From: Ensifer sp. BR816
Lineage (GTDB): Bacteria > Pseudomonadota > Alphaproteobacteria > Rhizobiales > Rhizobiaceae
DNA: 64,000 nt
Assembly (NCBI RefSeq): GCF_000378985.1
Contig: NZ_KB905371.1
Location: 186,001 to 250,000 of the forward strand
Direction of reading: 5' to 3'
Of this stretch, positions 7,690 to 16,027 are shown in pieces. The notes below the pieces were generated by a model. The model had not been told where the DNA came from. It worked only from the letters and a program-made list of their open reading frames with translations, and ran no database searches. Position 1 is the first letter of the stretch. Each line of letters starts with the position of its first letter. The position numbers and the translations under genes were made by a program.

Positions 7690-9978
7690 ATGGCAGGGGC
7701 CAATCAACGACGGGGTGGCGCAGAGGAGCAGACGTTCCCGGTCCTTGGTGAGCGTTCTGAGCAGTCTTCCTGGGAGCTGTCCATCACGTCAGTCCATGCC
7801 AGCCGGTTCGGCGACCATGTCATCATCGGTCGCGACGAGACCGAACAACTCCGTCGTGCCCTCGTTCTTTCCAAGAGATCGCCGCGCGATCCGGCCGTCG
7901 GCGAGACGTGGCGTGTCACAGGCTCGATCCAACTCCATCCAGAATATGGTCCGCAGCTTCATGCCGAGGTGGCTCTGCCCCTTGTCACCAAAGGGCGGGC
8001 AATCATTCGGCACCTTGCCAGCGACAAGCGCTTCGTCGGTATCGGCTGGGCGACGGCGGAGAGGGTCTGGGAGCGCTTCGGCGAGACCATCTATGACATC
8101 ATCCGGGATCGCGACCTGAAGGCGCTCGCGGAGGTCGTGGGGGCGGATCGGGCCATCGCCATCGTCGACGGCTTCGGCATGCTTGCCGAGGAGGTTGAAA
8201 TCTTCCGCTGGCTGGATCGATACGGCGTCTCGCCGCGTGTGGCTGGTGCTGCCGCCCGCGTCTGGGGTCTTGGAGCAATTGAGCGCATCAAGGCCGACCC
8301 GTTCACGATGACATTGCTAGAGCCGTGGAAGGACGTCGATGCGAGAGCGCTCCGGCTTGGCGTCGCCCTCGACGACCCGAGGCGGCTGACGGCCGCCGTC
8401 GAGGAAGCGTTGGCGATCCGCTTCCGGGCAGGGAACATGGCCTCCCCTTCCCCGGTCCTGAAGCCGCTGGTGAAACGCCTGCTCGCACCTTGGCCCGGCG
8501 ATCCGGTGGCTGCAATCGATCTGGCCTTGGCCACCGGTCGCGTGGTGTCGCCGTCACCCGACCTTCTTCAGTCCAGAGCCTGCCGGTTCATGGAAGAAGA
8601 GGTTGCTCGGCAGATCGGCGAGCGCATTGGTCGCGAAGTTCCGGGATTCGACGGCAAGCTGGTTGTCGAGGTGATGGCCAAGGTCGAGGCGGAGATCGGC
8701 TACACCTTGACCGATGCGCAGCGCGAGGCGGTCTTCATGGCCACGACCTGCGGTGTCTGCGTGATCAGCGGCGGCGCTGGCACAGGCAAGACGACAGTCG
8801 TCCGGGCGATCCTTGCCGCCTTGGAGGCCATCCGTGAGGGTCTTCCGGGTTCGCAGCGCCATAACGTCGAGCACCTGCAGGTGGCCTTGGCAGGACGCGC
8901 CGTGAGAAAGATCAGCGAGGCGACTGGCCGCCCGGCCTGCACCCTCTCCCGCCTGATGCACGACATTGAAGACGCCGGCCGTAAGATTCGTGGTGGGACG
9001 GTCATCTTCGACGAGGCCTCGATGCTGGACACGCCCTCGATCTATCGGGTGCTCGCCCAATTGCCGCCCGAGGTCAACCTGATCTTCATCGGCGACCCCG
9101 GCCAGCTTCCGCCAATCGGACCCGGCCTGCCCTTCCACACGATGGTCAGAACCCAAGGCATTCCTTCCGTCACTCTGGAGATCGTTCATCGGCAGGATGA
9201 CGCCACCGGCATTCCTGCCGTCGCCTCTGCCGTCCGTCACGGCAAACCAGTGAACCTCCGGCGGTTCGATCCGAACGTCGCCCGTTCTCCGGGCGTTTAT
9301 CTCTTTCCCGCCTCGAAGGAGGAGATCGCGACGAAGGCGCTGGCCGCGTTCCGCGCCATGTGTGGTCCGGCGCCTGCGAACGGCAAGACTTCGGCGCTGC
9401 ACGAGCTCGACGTGCAGATGCTCACCCAGGTGAAAAACGGACCTGCCGGTTCGAAGGACCTGAACCGCGCCATCGAGGCCGAATACATGGCCCGCCAGCC
9501 CAAGATCGAGGATTGGGGCTTGAGTGTAGGCTCCAGGATCATGTGGCTCAGGAACGACTATTCCAAAGCGCCGCGGCTCGATGCAGCGGGCAATCCGCAG
9601 GCCGACACAGCCACCGGAGAGCCGATCTGCTCGGGATTCATGAACGGCTCCCTCGGCGTGTTGAAGAAGCCCCATCCGAAAGGTGCCTGGGTCAGGTTCG
9701 ACGACGGTGCTGAGGATGCAATCACCGCAGCCGATCTCGAAAAGCTGACGCACGGCTGGGCCATCAGCGTGCATAAGGCGCAAGGCTCTGCCTTCCGCCG
9801 GGTGATCATTCCTTTCGTCCGATCCAGACTACTCGACAGAACCATGCTTTACACCGCGATCACTCGGGGCATCGAAACTGTGGTGCTTGTCGGCGACATC
9901 GATCTTATCAATGAAATCGTCACCTCTGCGCCGAGAAGCTTATCGCGGGAAACGGCGCTGCGCTTTGAGCTGGAATGA
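7690..9978 (+). CDS. RecD2-like ATP-dependent DNA helicase
   Basis: A superfamily 1B helicase of about 762 residues. Visible motifs: Walker A GGAGTGKTT (near residue 361), motif II VIFDEASML (near 440), motif III GDPGQLPPIGPG (near 468), and a UvrD_C_2-type C-terminus with HGWAISVHKAQGSAFRR and YTAITRG. The N-terminus (SITSVHASRFGDHVIIGR, then helix-hairpin-helix-like FVGIGWATAERVWERFG) resembles the OB-fold and HhH region of RecD2, and there is no nuclease domain. The ATG at 7690 has GGAGAG nine bases upstream. An in-frame GTG at 7660 is an alternative. Same strand as the recombinases, 139 bp after the fifth gene, so it probably belongs to the same element and may process ends or replicate the excised form (inference). 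Confidence 0.85.
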   Translation: MAGANQRRGGAEEQTFPVLGERSEQSSWELSITSVHASRFGDHVIIGRDETEQLRRALVLSKRSPRDPAVGETWRVTGSIQLHPEYGPQLHAEVALPLVTKGRAIIRHLASDKRFVGIGWATAERVWERFGETIYDIIRDRDLKALAEVVGADRAIAIVDGFGMLAEEVEIFRWLDRYGVSPRVAGAAARVWGLGAIERIKADPFTMTLLEPWKDVDARALRLGVALDDPRRLTAAVEEALAIRFRAGNMASPSPVLKPLVKRLLAPWPGDPVAAIDLALATGRVVSPSPDLLQSRACRFMEEEVARQIGERIGREVPGFDGKLVVEVMAKVEAEIGYTLTDAQREAVFMATTCGVCVISGGAGTGKTTVVRAILAALEAIREGLPGSQRHNVEHLQVALAGRAVRKISEATGRPACTLSRLMHDIEDAGRKIRGGTVIFDEASMLDTPSIYRVLAQLPPEVNLIFIGDPGQLPPIGPGLPFHTMVRTQGIPSVTLEIVHRQDDATGIPAVASAVRHGKPVNLRRFDPNVARSPGVYLFPASKEEIATKALAAFRAMCGPAPANGKTSALHELDVQMLTQVKNGPAGSKDLNRAIEAEYMARQPKIEDWGLSVGSRIMWLRNDYSKAPRLDAAGNPQADTATGEPICSGFMNGSLGVLKKPHPKGAWVRFDDGAEDAITAADLEKLTHGWAISVHKAQGSAFRRVIIPFVRSRLLDRTMLYTAITRGIETVVLVGDIDLINEIVTSAPRSLSRETALRFELE

Positions 9979-10304
9979 AGCAACAAAGGCGCGGTCCGGA
10001 CTGCGCAACACGGATGGCGACCGTTGCGAATCTGCGTCTGAAACGGAAGCAACAAATGCTGGAAAATCCGGCATGCAACACCGTTCTCGAGCAATGCGAA
10101 GCGAGAGCCCCTGAGCGGCAAGGGCTAAGGTTCACTCACTCACCCAGCTTCGCTCCCGAAAGGGCATTCTTTGGAACTGGACGCGCAAGCGCTGGTTGGT
10201 TTTGTTCTGGGATCCAAACATCTGCGGGGGTGGCTAGACCAAGCCTACCAGGATTCAATCAGGCGCGTCGCCAATTAGAAGCGGCGAAAAGCCGGCGATT
10301 GTGA
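9975..10304 (+). CDS. Possible small basic protein coupled to helicase
   Basis: The helicase stop is embedded in ATGA, so a 109-residue ORF could be translated by coupling, as in the rest of the operon. The first half is basic and plausible (RLKRKQQMLEN). The second half has low-information composition and no domain I recognise. The start overlap is the only real support, and the ORF may be chance. Confidence 0.22.
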   Translation: MKQQRRGPDCATRMATVANLRLKRKQQMLENPACNTVLEQCEARAPERQGLRFTHSPSFAPERAFFGTGRASAGWFCSGIQTSAGVARPSLPGFNQARRQLEAAKSRRL

Positions 10305-10449
10305 TGATCGTCGAACCGGGCACTGCGATCTTCCTTGCAACGTGTCGAATAACCATACCGGTGGTCGGCGCCGATAACTGCGTTCGCCAGTTGTTGAGTT
10401 GAGGGTCGCCCTTTACCTGAGCCCTGATGCGGAGATGTGGGGACCCTGA
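10305..10449. other. Unassigned stretch after helicase operon
   Basis: From the helicase stop (9978) to the ATP-grasp gene there are about 470 bp. Apart from the doubtful small ORF I see no gene, terminator hairpin or IS end. The right boundary of the recombinase element should lie near here, but no copy of the 1372-1387 dyad was found. Confidence 0.4.
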
Positions 10450-11679
10450 TTATCCCTTTCCAGCTGGAAATGGTGGTATCGACCAATCGATTAAGTCGAC
10501 GGCCTGCTGAAGCATCGCCTTGGTCCGAGCGCGGGTGGGTGAAGCGGCGATGACATGTCCGAGGCAGTCTTGCACATCGCCGTTCCTGACGATCGGTGTC
10601 TTGGGTTGAACGTACAAGTTGACCTCGGCGACACCTGGTACAGCGGCTGCCCGACTGTCGCCACCGATCCAATCGAGGATTCCATCGCGATCAGCAACTA
10701 GGAACCGCGCAGCCGCAGTCTGCGACTTGCTTCTGCGTAAGTTCCATTCGTCGCCGATGACGAGCTTAACGTGCTCGGTGATCAGATCGACACCGGAAGC
10801 CAGTTGAACCAGTTGAGGAGCGGGCGAACCCGGAAGACGCGGATTGACTTCAATGACGACTGGCCCACGCTTCGTCCATCGGAGTTCAACGTTCGTTGGC
10901 CCCCAGCCAAGACCGAGAGCTCGCAAACAGCTCAGCGAAACATCGGCGACACGATTGTGCTCGTCATCCGTCAGCACGGCCGGATAGGCGAGTTCACGAT
11001 AAACGAAATGGGGTGGGCGGCAAAAGTCAAGGGCGCTGATCCCAATGACCTCATTTCCCATTATGTCAATACAATAATGCGGTCCTTGTGCGAATTCTTC
11101 GACCAGTATCCTCGGCGGGGACCGCCATATGTGCTTCCCGCCCAGCAGATAGGTCGTATGTTCGGCTAACTCATCGATGTTGCCGCACAATCGTACACCG
11201 CGGCTGCCGCTGCCTACGGCTGGCTTAAGCACCACCGGCAGGCCGATATGCGCGGCAGAGCTTTCCACCTCCGTAGCGTTCGTTGCCAAGCAATAAGCAG
11301 GTATTGGAATGCCGGCCTCCGCGAGAAGCTTACGTTGAGTGAATTTGTCGCAGCATTGTTCAATGGATGCGGGCTCCGGTCCCGGTAGATCGAAATACTG
11401 GCAGAGCTTGGCAGCTGTCGCACAGAACTTCTCTAAGGCGCACGTAATGCCAGCAATGTCATAGATCTCGCCTAGACGGGAACATTCGTGGATCAGAAAA
11501 TCGAGATTGTTTGTATCAACACGGATTGCCTCAACCCTTTCCGCTGCAATGTAGTCGTACTGCGCCGGATCAGCCGACAGAGTAATTGGATGAAGGCCGA
11601 GGCGCTGGGCCGCTTGGACGTAGAGTAGACCGTTACCCCTTGGATGGCCTTCAATCAGGATGAGCGCTCTTCTCGCCAT
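10450..11679 (-). CDS. ATP-grasp domain ligase, substrate unknown
   Basis: A 409-residue ATP-grasp enzyme. These proteins activate a carboxylate as acyl phosphate and join it to an amine or similar nucleophile. An N-terminal Rossmann-like part (RRALILIEGHPRGNGLLYVQ) is followed by the ATP-grasp fold: lid/loop IGLPVVLKPAVGSGSRGVRL (near residues 145-165), ILVEEFAQG, and the metal-binding strand PVVIEVNPRLPGS (near residue 285). The C-terminus resembles the extra domain of BL00235/LysX-like single-protein ligases. No peptide synthesis, siderophore or amino-acid gene sits next to it. It is isolated between the recombinase operon and IS debris, so it may be cargo. Start ATG at 11679; no strong ribosome binding site was noted. 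Confidence 0.78.
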   Translation of the reverse strand: MARRALILIEGHPRGNGLLYVQAAQRLGLHPITLSADPAQYDYIAAERVEAIRVDTNNLDFLIHECSRLGEIYDIAGITCALEKFCATAAKLCQYFDLPGPEPASIEQCCDKFTQRKLLAEAGIPIPAYCLATNATEVESSAAHIGLPVVLKPAVGSGSRGVRLCGNIDELAEHTTYLLGGKHIWRSPPRILVEEFAQGPHYCIDIMGNEVIGISALDFCRPPHFVYRELAYPAVLTDDEHNRVADVSLSCLRALGLGWGPTNVELRWTKRGPVVIEVNPRLPGSPAPQLVQLASGVDLITEHVKLVIGDEWNLRRSKSQTAAARFLVADRDGILDWIGGDSRAAAVPGVAEVNLYVQPKTPIVRNGDVQDCLGHVIAASPTRARTKAMLQQAVDLIDWSIPPFPAGKG

Positions 11680-11959
11680 TAGCTGTTAACCCCCACGTTG
11701 CTGCTGCACGGCGCCCGGGTGTAGATCGGCAGATGCTCAGCCGTGCCTCACCTAAGGCCTTATGGTGAACGTACCATTGTCAGCGATTTGCGGTCGCGAA
11801 GATTCTGTGAAGTTATTTGAAAATGTCTGTTGCAACCGTTTTTATTACTGGACGGCGTGGCATGGAACGTCTCGACGAACTTTGGCAAATTGCGATTTTC
11901 AAAGAGTGCTGGGGCGCGGTGACGATTTAAGGTTTGGGATACCCAAATTTGGCCTGCTG
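11680..11959. other. Non-coding stretch upstream of ATP-grasp gene
   Basis: About 280 bp with lower GC than its neighbours (for example near 11800-11850). It should hold the promoter of the minus-strand ATP-grasp gene, but no convincing -35/-10 pair was recognised. No gene seen. Confidence 0.4.
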
Positions 11960-12190
11960 CCGCTTTTTCGGACACGAGGTTAAGCTAGCGTAGCTTGTCT
12001 AACTCGACAGGGTTCACATAGCCGAGCGTCAAGTGCCTTCGCCGAGGTTTTAGAAGCGCTCGATGTAATCGAACACATCCGCCCTGGCGTCATCCCTCGT
12101 CCTGCAGACCTTGCGGGCTGTCCGCTCGGTCTTGAGCGACGAGAAGAAGCTTTTCATGGCGTTGGTGCATGCGTGGCCGCCAACGAGATG
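11960..12190 (-). pseudogene. IS3-family transposase OrfB, C-terminal remnant
   Basis: The minus strand encodes MKSFFSSLKTERTARKV, RTRDDARADVFDYIERF and then, one frame over, RRRHLTLGYVNPVELD. This is the end of an IS3-family integrase (the last catalytic Glu lies in the normally ESFFSSLK motif, which reads MKSFFSSLK here). A TTTTTCGGACACGAGG segment near 11970 resembles the element's terminal repeat. The gene is broken by at least one frameshift near 12055 and cut at 12190 by unrelated IS30 sequence. Confidence 0.75.
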
Positions 12191-12194
12191 GCAC

Positions 12195-12525
12195 GTGAGC
12201 GCCGAGCCAAGCTGCGCATGCTCGCCCGGTTCTCCCATTTACGCCAATCGGTGATCGAGCGGCATGCATGGCTGGTCGCCACAGCAGATCGCCGGCCGCA
12301 TGCGGCTCGTGCGCCATCCGATTTGCGTCAGTTACGAGACGATCTACACGTTCGCCTATTCCGCAGACGGTCAGGCCATCAAGCTGTGGCGGCACCTGCC
12401 GGAGCGTCGAGCGAGACGGAGACCGCGGCATGCCCGACGGCTTCACGGTCGCCGCTTCTGCCCGGAACTCAACATTCTTCACCGTCCTGACACTATCGCC
12501 GAACGCAAGCAGTTCGGGGCACTGA
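12195..12525 (+). pseudogene. IS30-family transposase remnant
   Basis: WSPQQIAGRMRL, SYETIYTFAYS, IKLWRHLPERRARRRPR and TIAERKQFG match the middle of IS30-family transposases in order. Upstream, SHLRQSVIER is in another frame, so at least one frameshift separates them. The catalytic DDE core downstream of ERKQFG is missing. The piece ends just before the IS630 element at 12572. Confidence 0.72.
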
Positions 12526-12571
12526 TGGTGTGGATACCCCTCCTCGGCGGCAGCGCGATATATCATGCTGC

Positions 12572-13749
12572 CTAGTTATCTGGAACTAAAATTCACTACA
12601 TTGTATGCTTGGCCTCTTCATTGGAGGTTGAGGCATGGCAAATGCGACTGGCCGACCAACGGCCCCATTGGTTTTGAGCGAGGCGGAGCGGGAATATCTG
12701 GAGCGACAGGTGCGCAAGCATCGTGTTGCACGCTCCATGTCGGAGCGGTGCCGGATCATTCTTCGCTGTGGCGAGGGAGTTCCGAGCAAGGTCGTTGCGG
12801 GCGAGCTCGGCGTGCATGAACATACGGTTGGCAAATGGCGACGGCGCTTTCTTAAAGACCGGCTCGATGGTCTGCTCGACGAAGTTCGCCCTGGTCGGCC
12901 CCGAACAATCGACGACGATCAGATTGCGGCTGTGATCGAGCGCACGCTGCGTTCAACGCCAAGCGATGCGACCCATTGGTCGATCCGCTCGATGGCAGGG
13001 GCCACAGGCTTTTCGCACACGACGATCCGCCGGATATGGAACGCTTTCGGCCTGCAGCCTCATCGCACAGAGACGTTCAAGCTTTCCAGCGATCCTTTGT
13101 TCGTCGATAAGGTCCGCGATATCGTCGGTCTTTATCTGTCACCTCCCAATCGGGCGCTGGTTCTCAGCGTGGACGAGAAGAGCCAAATCCAGGCTCTCGA
13201 CCGCGAGCAGCCAGTGCTGCCGATGATGCCTGGCGTGCCGGAACGGCGCACGCATTCCTATGTCCGACACGGCACAACCACGTTGTTTGCCGCTCTGGAT
13301 GTCGCCTCCGGCTTTGTCATCGGCAAATGCTACAAGCGGCACCGTGCCACCGAATTCCTGGATTTCCTGAAGCAGATCGATGCGAGCGTACCGTCCGATT
13401 TGGACGTTCATATCGTCATGGACAACTATGCGACCCACAAAACTGCAACGGTCAAAAACTGGCTGATGCGACGGCCGCGCTACCACGTGCACTTCACCCC
13501 GACCTCGGCGTCATGGATCAATCAGGTCGAACGCTGGTTTGCGGAACTGACCCGCAAGCAGCTCCGTCGCGGCGTCCACACTTCGACAATGCAGCTCGAG
13601 GCCGACATCCGAAGCTTCATCGAACGCCATAACGAGAACCCGAAGCCTTACAGGTGGACGAAATCCGCAGACGACATCCTGACCTCCGTCAAACGTTTCT
13701 GCCAGAAAGTCCAGGACTTATGACACGAATTTCGGATTCAGGTGACTAG
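12572..13749 (+). mobile_element. Complete IS630-family insertion sequence
   Basis: Imperfect inverted repeats of about 30 bp bound the transposase gene. The left one starts CTAGTTATCTGGAACTAAAA at 12572, and the right one, read inward from 13749, starts CTAGTCACCTGAATCCGAAA. IS630 elements insert at TA and duplicate it. Both ends here carry CTAG, consistent with a TA/CTAG target. The copy appears intact. Confidence 0.85.
12635..13723 (+). CDS. IS630-family transposase
   Basis: A single intact 362-residue transposase with an N-terminal helix-turn-helix (SKVVAGELGVHEHTVGKWRR, residues ~50-75), a second DNA-binding region (FSHTTIRRIWNAFGL), and a DDE core: VLSVDEKSQIQ (first Asp), HIVMDNYATHK (second Asp) and SASWINQVERWFAEL (Glu). 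It performs cut-and-paste at TA sites. Length and motif order are normal for the one-ORF branch of IS630, and no frameshift is needed. Start ATG at 12635, with GGAGG 12 bases upstream (spacing a little long). Confidence 0.93.
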   Translation: MANATGRPTAPLVLSEAEREYLERQVRKHRVARSMSERCRIILRCGEGVPSKVVAGELGVHEHTVGKWRRRFLKDRLDGLLDEVRPGRPRTIDDDQIAAVIERTLRSTPSDATHWSIRSMAGATGFSHTTIRRIWNAFGLQPHRTETFKLSSDPLFVDKVRDIVGLYLSPPNRALVLSVDEKSQIQALDREQPVLPMMPGVPERRTHSYVRHGTTTLFAALDVASGFVIGKCYKRHRATEFLDFLKQIDASVPSDLDVHIVMDNYATHKTATVKNWLMRRPRYHVHFTPTSASWINQVERWFAELTRKQLRRGVHTSTMQLEADIRSFIERHNENPKPYRWTKSADDILTSVKRFCQKVQDL

Positions 13750-15165
13750 CACTACTTTGGCAGGTTAACGCTTTGTTATCCAAGATGGCTTGATGCTGCG
13801 CGCTCCGATGAGGAGGAGCGCGTCATGGTGGGATGGCATGAGGAGTTGATGGACTGGCTTCAGCCGTTTCTGGCGCCGCTGGGGCACAAGCGGCGGCGCC
13901 AAATGTGCCCGGCCTATGTAGCGGGGCTGATCGGCCCTGGCGATCGCAAGAGCGTTCAGCCGATGGCGGCCCGAGATAGCGGCGTGAGCTATGACCAGCT
14001 CCATCATTTCATCGGCAGCGGCGTCTGGGATGCCTCTGCGCTCGAAACGGCCCTGCTCATTGAAGCCGACAAGTTGATTGGCGGCGACAATGCCTGGTTG
14101 ATCATCGACGACACGGCGTTGCCGAAGAAGGGATGTCACTCGGTTGGCGTTGCGCCCCAATACGCCTCCGCGCTTGGGAAGACAGCCAACTGTCAGTCTC
14201 TGGTCTCGGTGACGCTGGCATCGCGCGAGGTTCCGGTGATGGTGGGGCTGCGGCTGTTTCTGCCCGAGACCTGGACGGACGATAAAGAGCGCATGGCGCG
14301 GGCCGGCGTGCCGACGGATCGACAGATCGCTCTGACAAAGCCGGAGATCGCGCTTGCAGAGATCGACCGTGTCATCGCCTCCGGCGTCCGTTTCGGCTGC
14401 GTGCTTGCCGATTCCGGATACGGATCAAGCGGGCCGTTCCGTCAGGCCTTGAGCGAGCGCGGTCTGCTCTGGGCCGTTGGCCTGTCGCGACGCCAGAACG
14501 TCTATCCGGCCGACGTTGCTCTGGTCTTCCCCGTCGCCAGCACCGGCAAGCGCCGCAAATACCACATTGCCGACCGGCCCCCAGTTTCTGCCGAGGCGAT
14601 GTTGGCGGGCGAGAAATGGCAAAAGGTCAGCTGGCGCCGGGGCACTAAAGGCCGGCTGACATGTCTCTTCGCAGCCTGCCGTGTCCGGGTTGCGGATGGC
14701 CATAAGCACCGGATGCTCGATAATCGTGTGCAATGCATGCCTGGCGACGAAGTCTGGCTCGTCGGCGAGCGGCGGTCGACCGGAGAGCAAAAATACTATG
14801 TGTCGAACCTGCCGGCCGATACCACCCTCAAGACGCTCGCCGCCACGATCAAAGCGAGATGGGTCTGTGAACAGGCACACCAGCAGCTCAAGGAGGAGCT
14901 TGGGCTCGACCACTTCGAAGGCAGATCCTGGACGGGGTTACATCGACATGCCTTGATGACGATGATCGCCTATGCCTTTCTCCAATCCCGCCGCCTCAAG
15001 GCTGCGGGACGGAAAAAAAACAATCGCAGCGCCGCCGCCACAACCGAGCATGCCAGCCGTCAGGCAAGCGATCCTCGACATCTTCGCGCGGCCGCCGCCC
15101 CTACGGTGCCCGCACTGTAAGATGCTCCTCGCACAACTCGCCAAGCCCAAAGTGCCAAAGTAGTG
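13750..15165 (+). mobile_element. IS701-family insertion sequence
   Basis: CACTACTTTGGCA at 13750-13762 is repeated in inverted orientation at 15153-15165 and encloses one transposase gene. The left flank is CTAG (the end of the IS630 copy) and the right flank TTAG. Both fit the YTAR target used by IS701 elements but are not identical. The element lies directly against the IS630 end with no spacer. Confidence 0.85.
13825..15120 (+). CDS. IS701-family transposase, C-terminus frameshifted at an A-run
   Basis: A DDE transposase with the IS701 pattern: GLIGPGDRKSVQPMAA, HHFIGSGVWDASALE, WLIIDDTALPKKG (first Asp) and KARWVCEQAHQQLKEELGLD (Glu region). The reading frame leaves the expected C-terminus at a run of eight A residues near 15014. 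The other frame continues with KKTIAAPPPQPSMPAVRQA and PPPLRCPHCKMLLAQL to a stop at 15163, the normal IS701 tail. So either one A was gained or lost, or the run causes slippage. The catalytic core is unaffected, and activity is possible. Start GTGG-ATG context at 13825 follows GAGGAG. Confidence 0.88.
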   Translation: MVGWHEELMDWLQPFLAPLGHKRRRQMCPAYVAGLIGPGDRKSVQPMAARDSGVSYDQLHHFIGSGVWDASALETALLIEADKLIGGDNAWLIIDDTALPKKGCHSVGVAPQYASALGKTANCQSLVSVTLASREVPVMVGLRLFLPETWTDDKERMARAGVPTDRQIALTKPEIALAEIDRVIASGVRFGCVLADSGYGSSGPFRQALSERGLLWAVGLSRRQNVYPADVALVFPVASTGKRRKYHIADRPPVSAEAMLAGEKWQKVSWRRGTKGRLTCLFAACRVRVADGHKHRMLDNRVQCMPGDEVWLVGERRSTGEQKYYVSNLPADTTLKTLAATIKARWVCEQAHQQLKEELGLDHFEGRSWTGLHRHALMTMIAYAFLQSRRLKAAGRKKNNRSAAATTEHASRQASDPRHLRAAAAPTVPAL

Positions 15166-15212
15166 TTAGTTAGTTAGGGCGCCACGGGTTCCGGAACGCA
15201 CAGTTCTGCAAT

Positions 15213-15839
15213 CTAGTGTACGAGTTCAGTCGCGGCGGTCTCTGAAGCATCCTGGGTTCGGGAGGCGTCGATTGCCCTCCGCAGATACCGCCGACATACT
15301 TTGCGTGCATCATCCATCGTAAAACTCTCCGGATCAATGAACTGACGGAACCAAAAGCCGTCAACCAACGCATAGAGTCCGAGATATACTTCTTCAGCCT
15401 CATTCGCTGGAAGGAGCTGCCGGAGCGAATAGAGGAGATTGGATCGAAAACGTCGATTGATCATTCGCTGAATCACTCCAAGCTTTGGGTGCCCGGGGAT
15501 ATGTGCCCAGAATGCTCGCCACGCGAGAGCAGAACCCGGCCTGAGCTGCTTTTTCTGGAGGTTGACGTCGATGTAAGCATCTAGCTTTTGCATTGGCGTC
15601 GGGTTTGATGGGAGCAGCCGACGCATCTCCGATGCCTTGTCAGAGAGAAGACGGCGGAAAGCCGCCTCTAACAGCTCTTCCTTTCCGTCAAAATAGTGAT
15701 TGACGAGGCCTGGCGAGACCCCGGCCTGCTGAGCGATCGTCGCCAAAGTTGTGTCTGACAATCCGTGCTCTGCAATTGACATGATAGCCGCGTCGATCAG
15801 CTCGCTTCGTCTATAATCCCTTACTTTAGTGCGCGGCAT
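15213..15839 (-). CDS. TetR-family regulator, BetI-like
   Basis: A 208-residue one-component repressor. The N-terminal helix-turn-helix is clear (ELIDAAIMSIAEHGLSDTT, then IAQQAGVSPGLVNHYFDGKE at residues ~30-55), with the BetI-type recognition helix. The C-terminal ligand domain contains WRAFWAHIPGHPKLGVIQ and YALVDGFWFRQFIDPE, as in BetI-group proteins. The gene is divergent from the hydrolase/transporter genes at 16.0-20.6 kb, so it probably represses that operon and itself and responds to the transported compound (inference). The shared upstream region carries two dyads (15867-15903). Its last codons lie 48 bp from the IS701 end, so the gene appears to have escaped the insertion. Confidence 0.85.
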   Translation of the reverse strand: MPRTKVRDYRRSELIDAAIMSIAEHGLSDTTLATIAQQAGVSPGLVNHYFDGKEELLEAAFRRLLSDKASEMRRLLPSNPTPMQKLDAYIDVNLQKKQLRPGSALAWRAFWAHIPGHPKLGVIQRMINRRFRSNLLYSLRQLLPANEAEEVYLGLYALVDGFWFRQFIDPESFTMDDARKVCRRYLRRAIDASRTQDASETAATELVH

Positions 15840-15866
15840 GCCCTTTCCCTAACCCATTCTCGATTA

Positions 15867-15903
15867 TTGTTCAATAGAACAAAACTTTGTTTGACTCAAC
15901 AAA
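15867..15903. promoter_or_regulatory. Two inverted repeats in the TetR/hydrolase intergenic region
   Basis: TTGTTC-AATA-GAACAA (15867-15882) and TTTGTT-TGACTC-AACAAA (15886-15903) sit side by side in the AT-rich divergent region. A TTGACT that could serve as a -35 box overlaps the second. Side-by-side dyads with TTGTT half-sites are plausible operators for the neighbouring TetR-type repressor. Binding is inference. Confidence 0.5.
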
Positions 15904-16027
15904 CTTTTCCCATCATGATGACTTGGAAATGGCAGTCGTGAGGCGGATCCTCATTTTTAAGGTTGCAACGCGACCTCATCCGAATACGCGAGCGTGAATC
16001 TCGGCGGCAATAAAGGAGAACGACCAC

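Noticed and set aside
8554..9783. 409-codon minus-strand frame opposite the helicase
   Set aside because: Antisense to intact helicase motifs; composition is a shadow of the plus-strand codons.
10160..10230. Direct repeat of the 1385-1430 region marking the element's right end
   Set aside because: Only short blocks (GGTTTTGTTC, ATCC.AAAC) agree; the match is too weak to call an attachment site.
12050..12238. Complete small gene on the minus strand
   Set aside because: Its second half is the C-terminus of an IS3 transposase and its first half is antisense to IS30 debris; it is a chimeric remnant.
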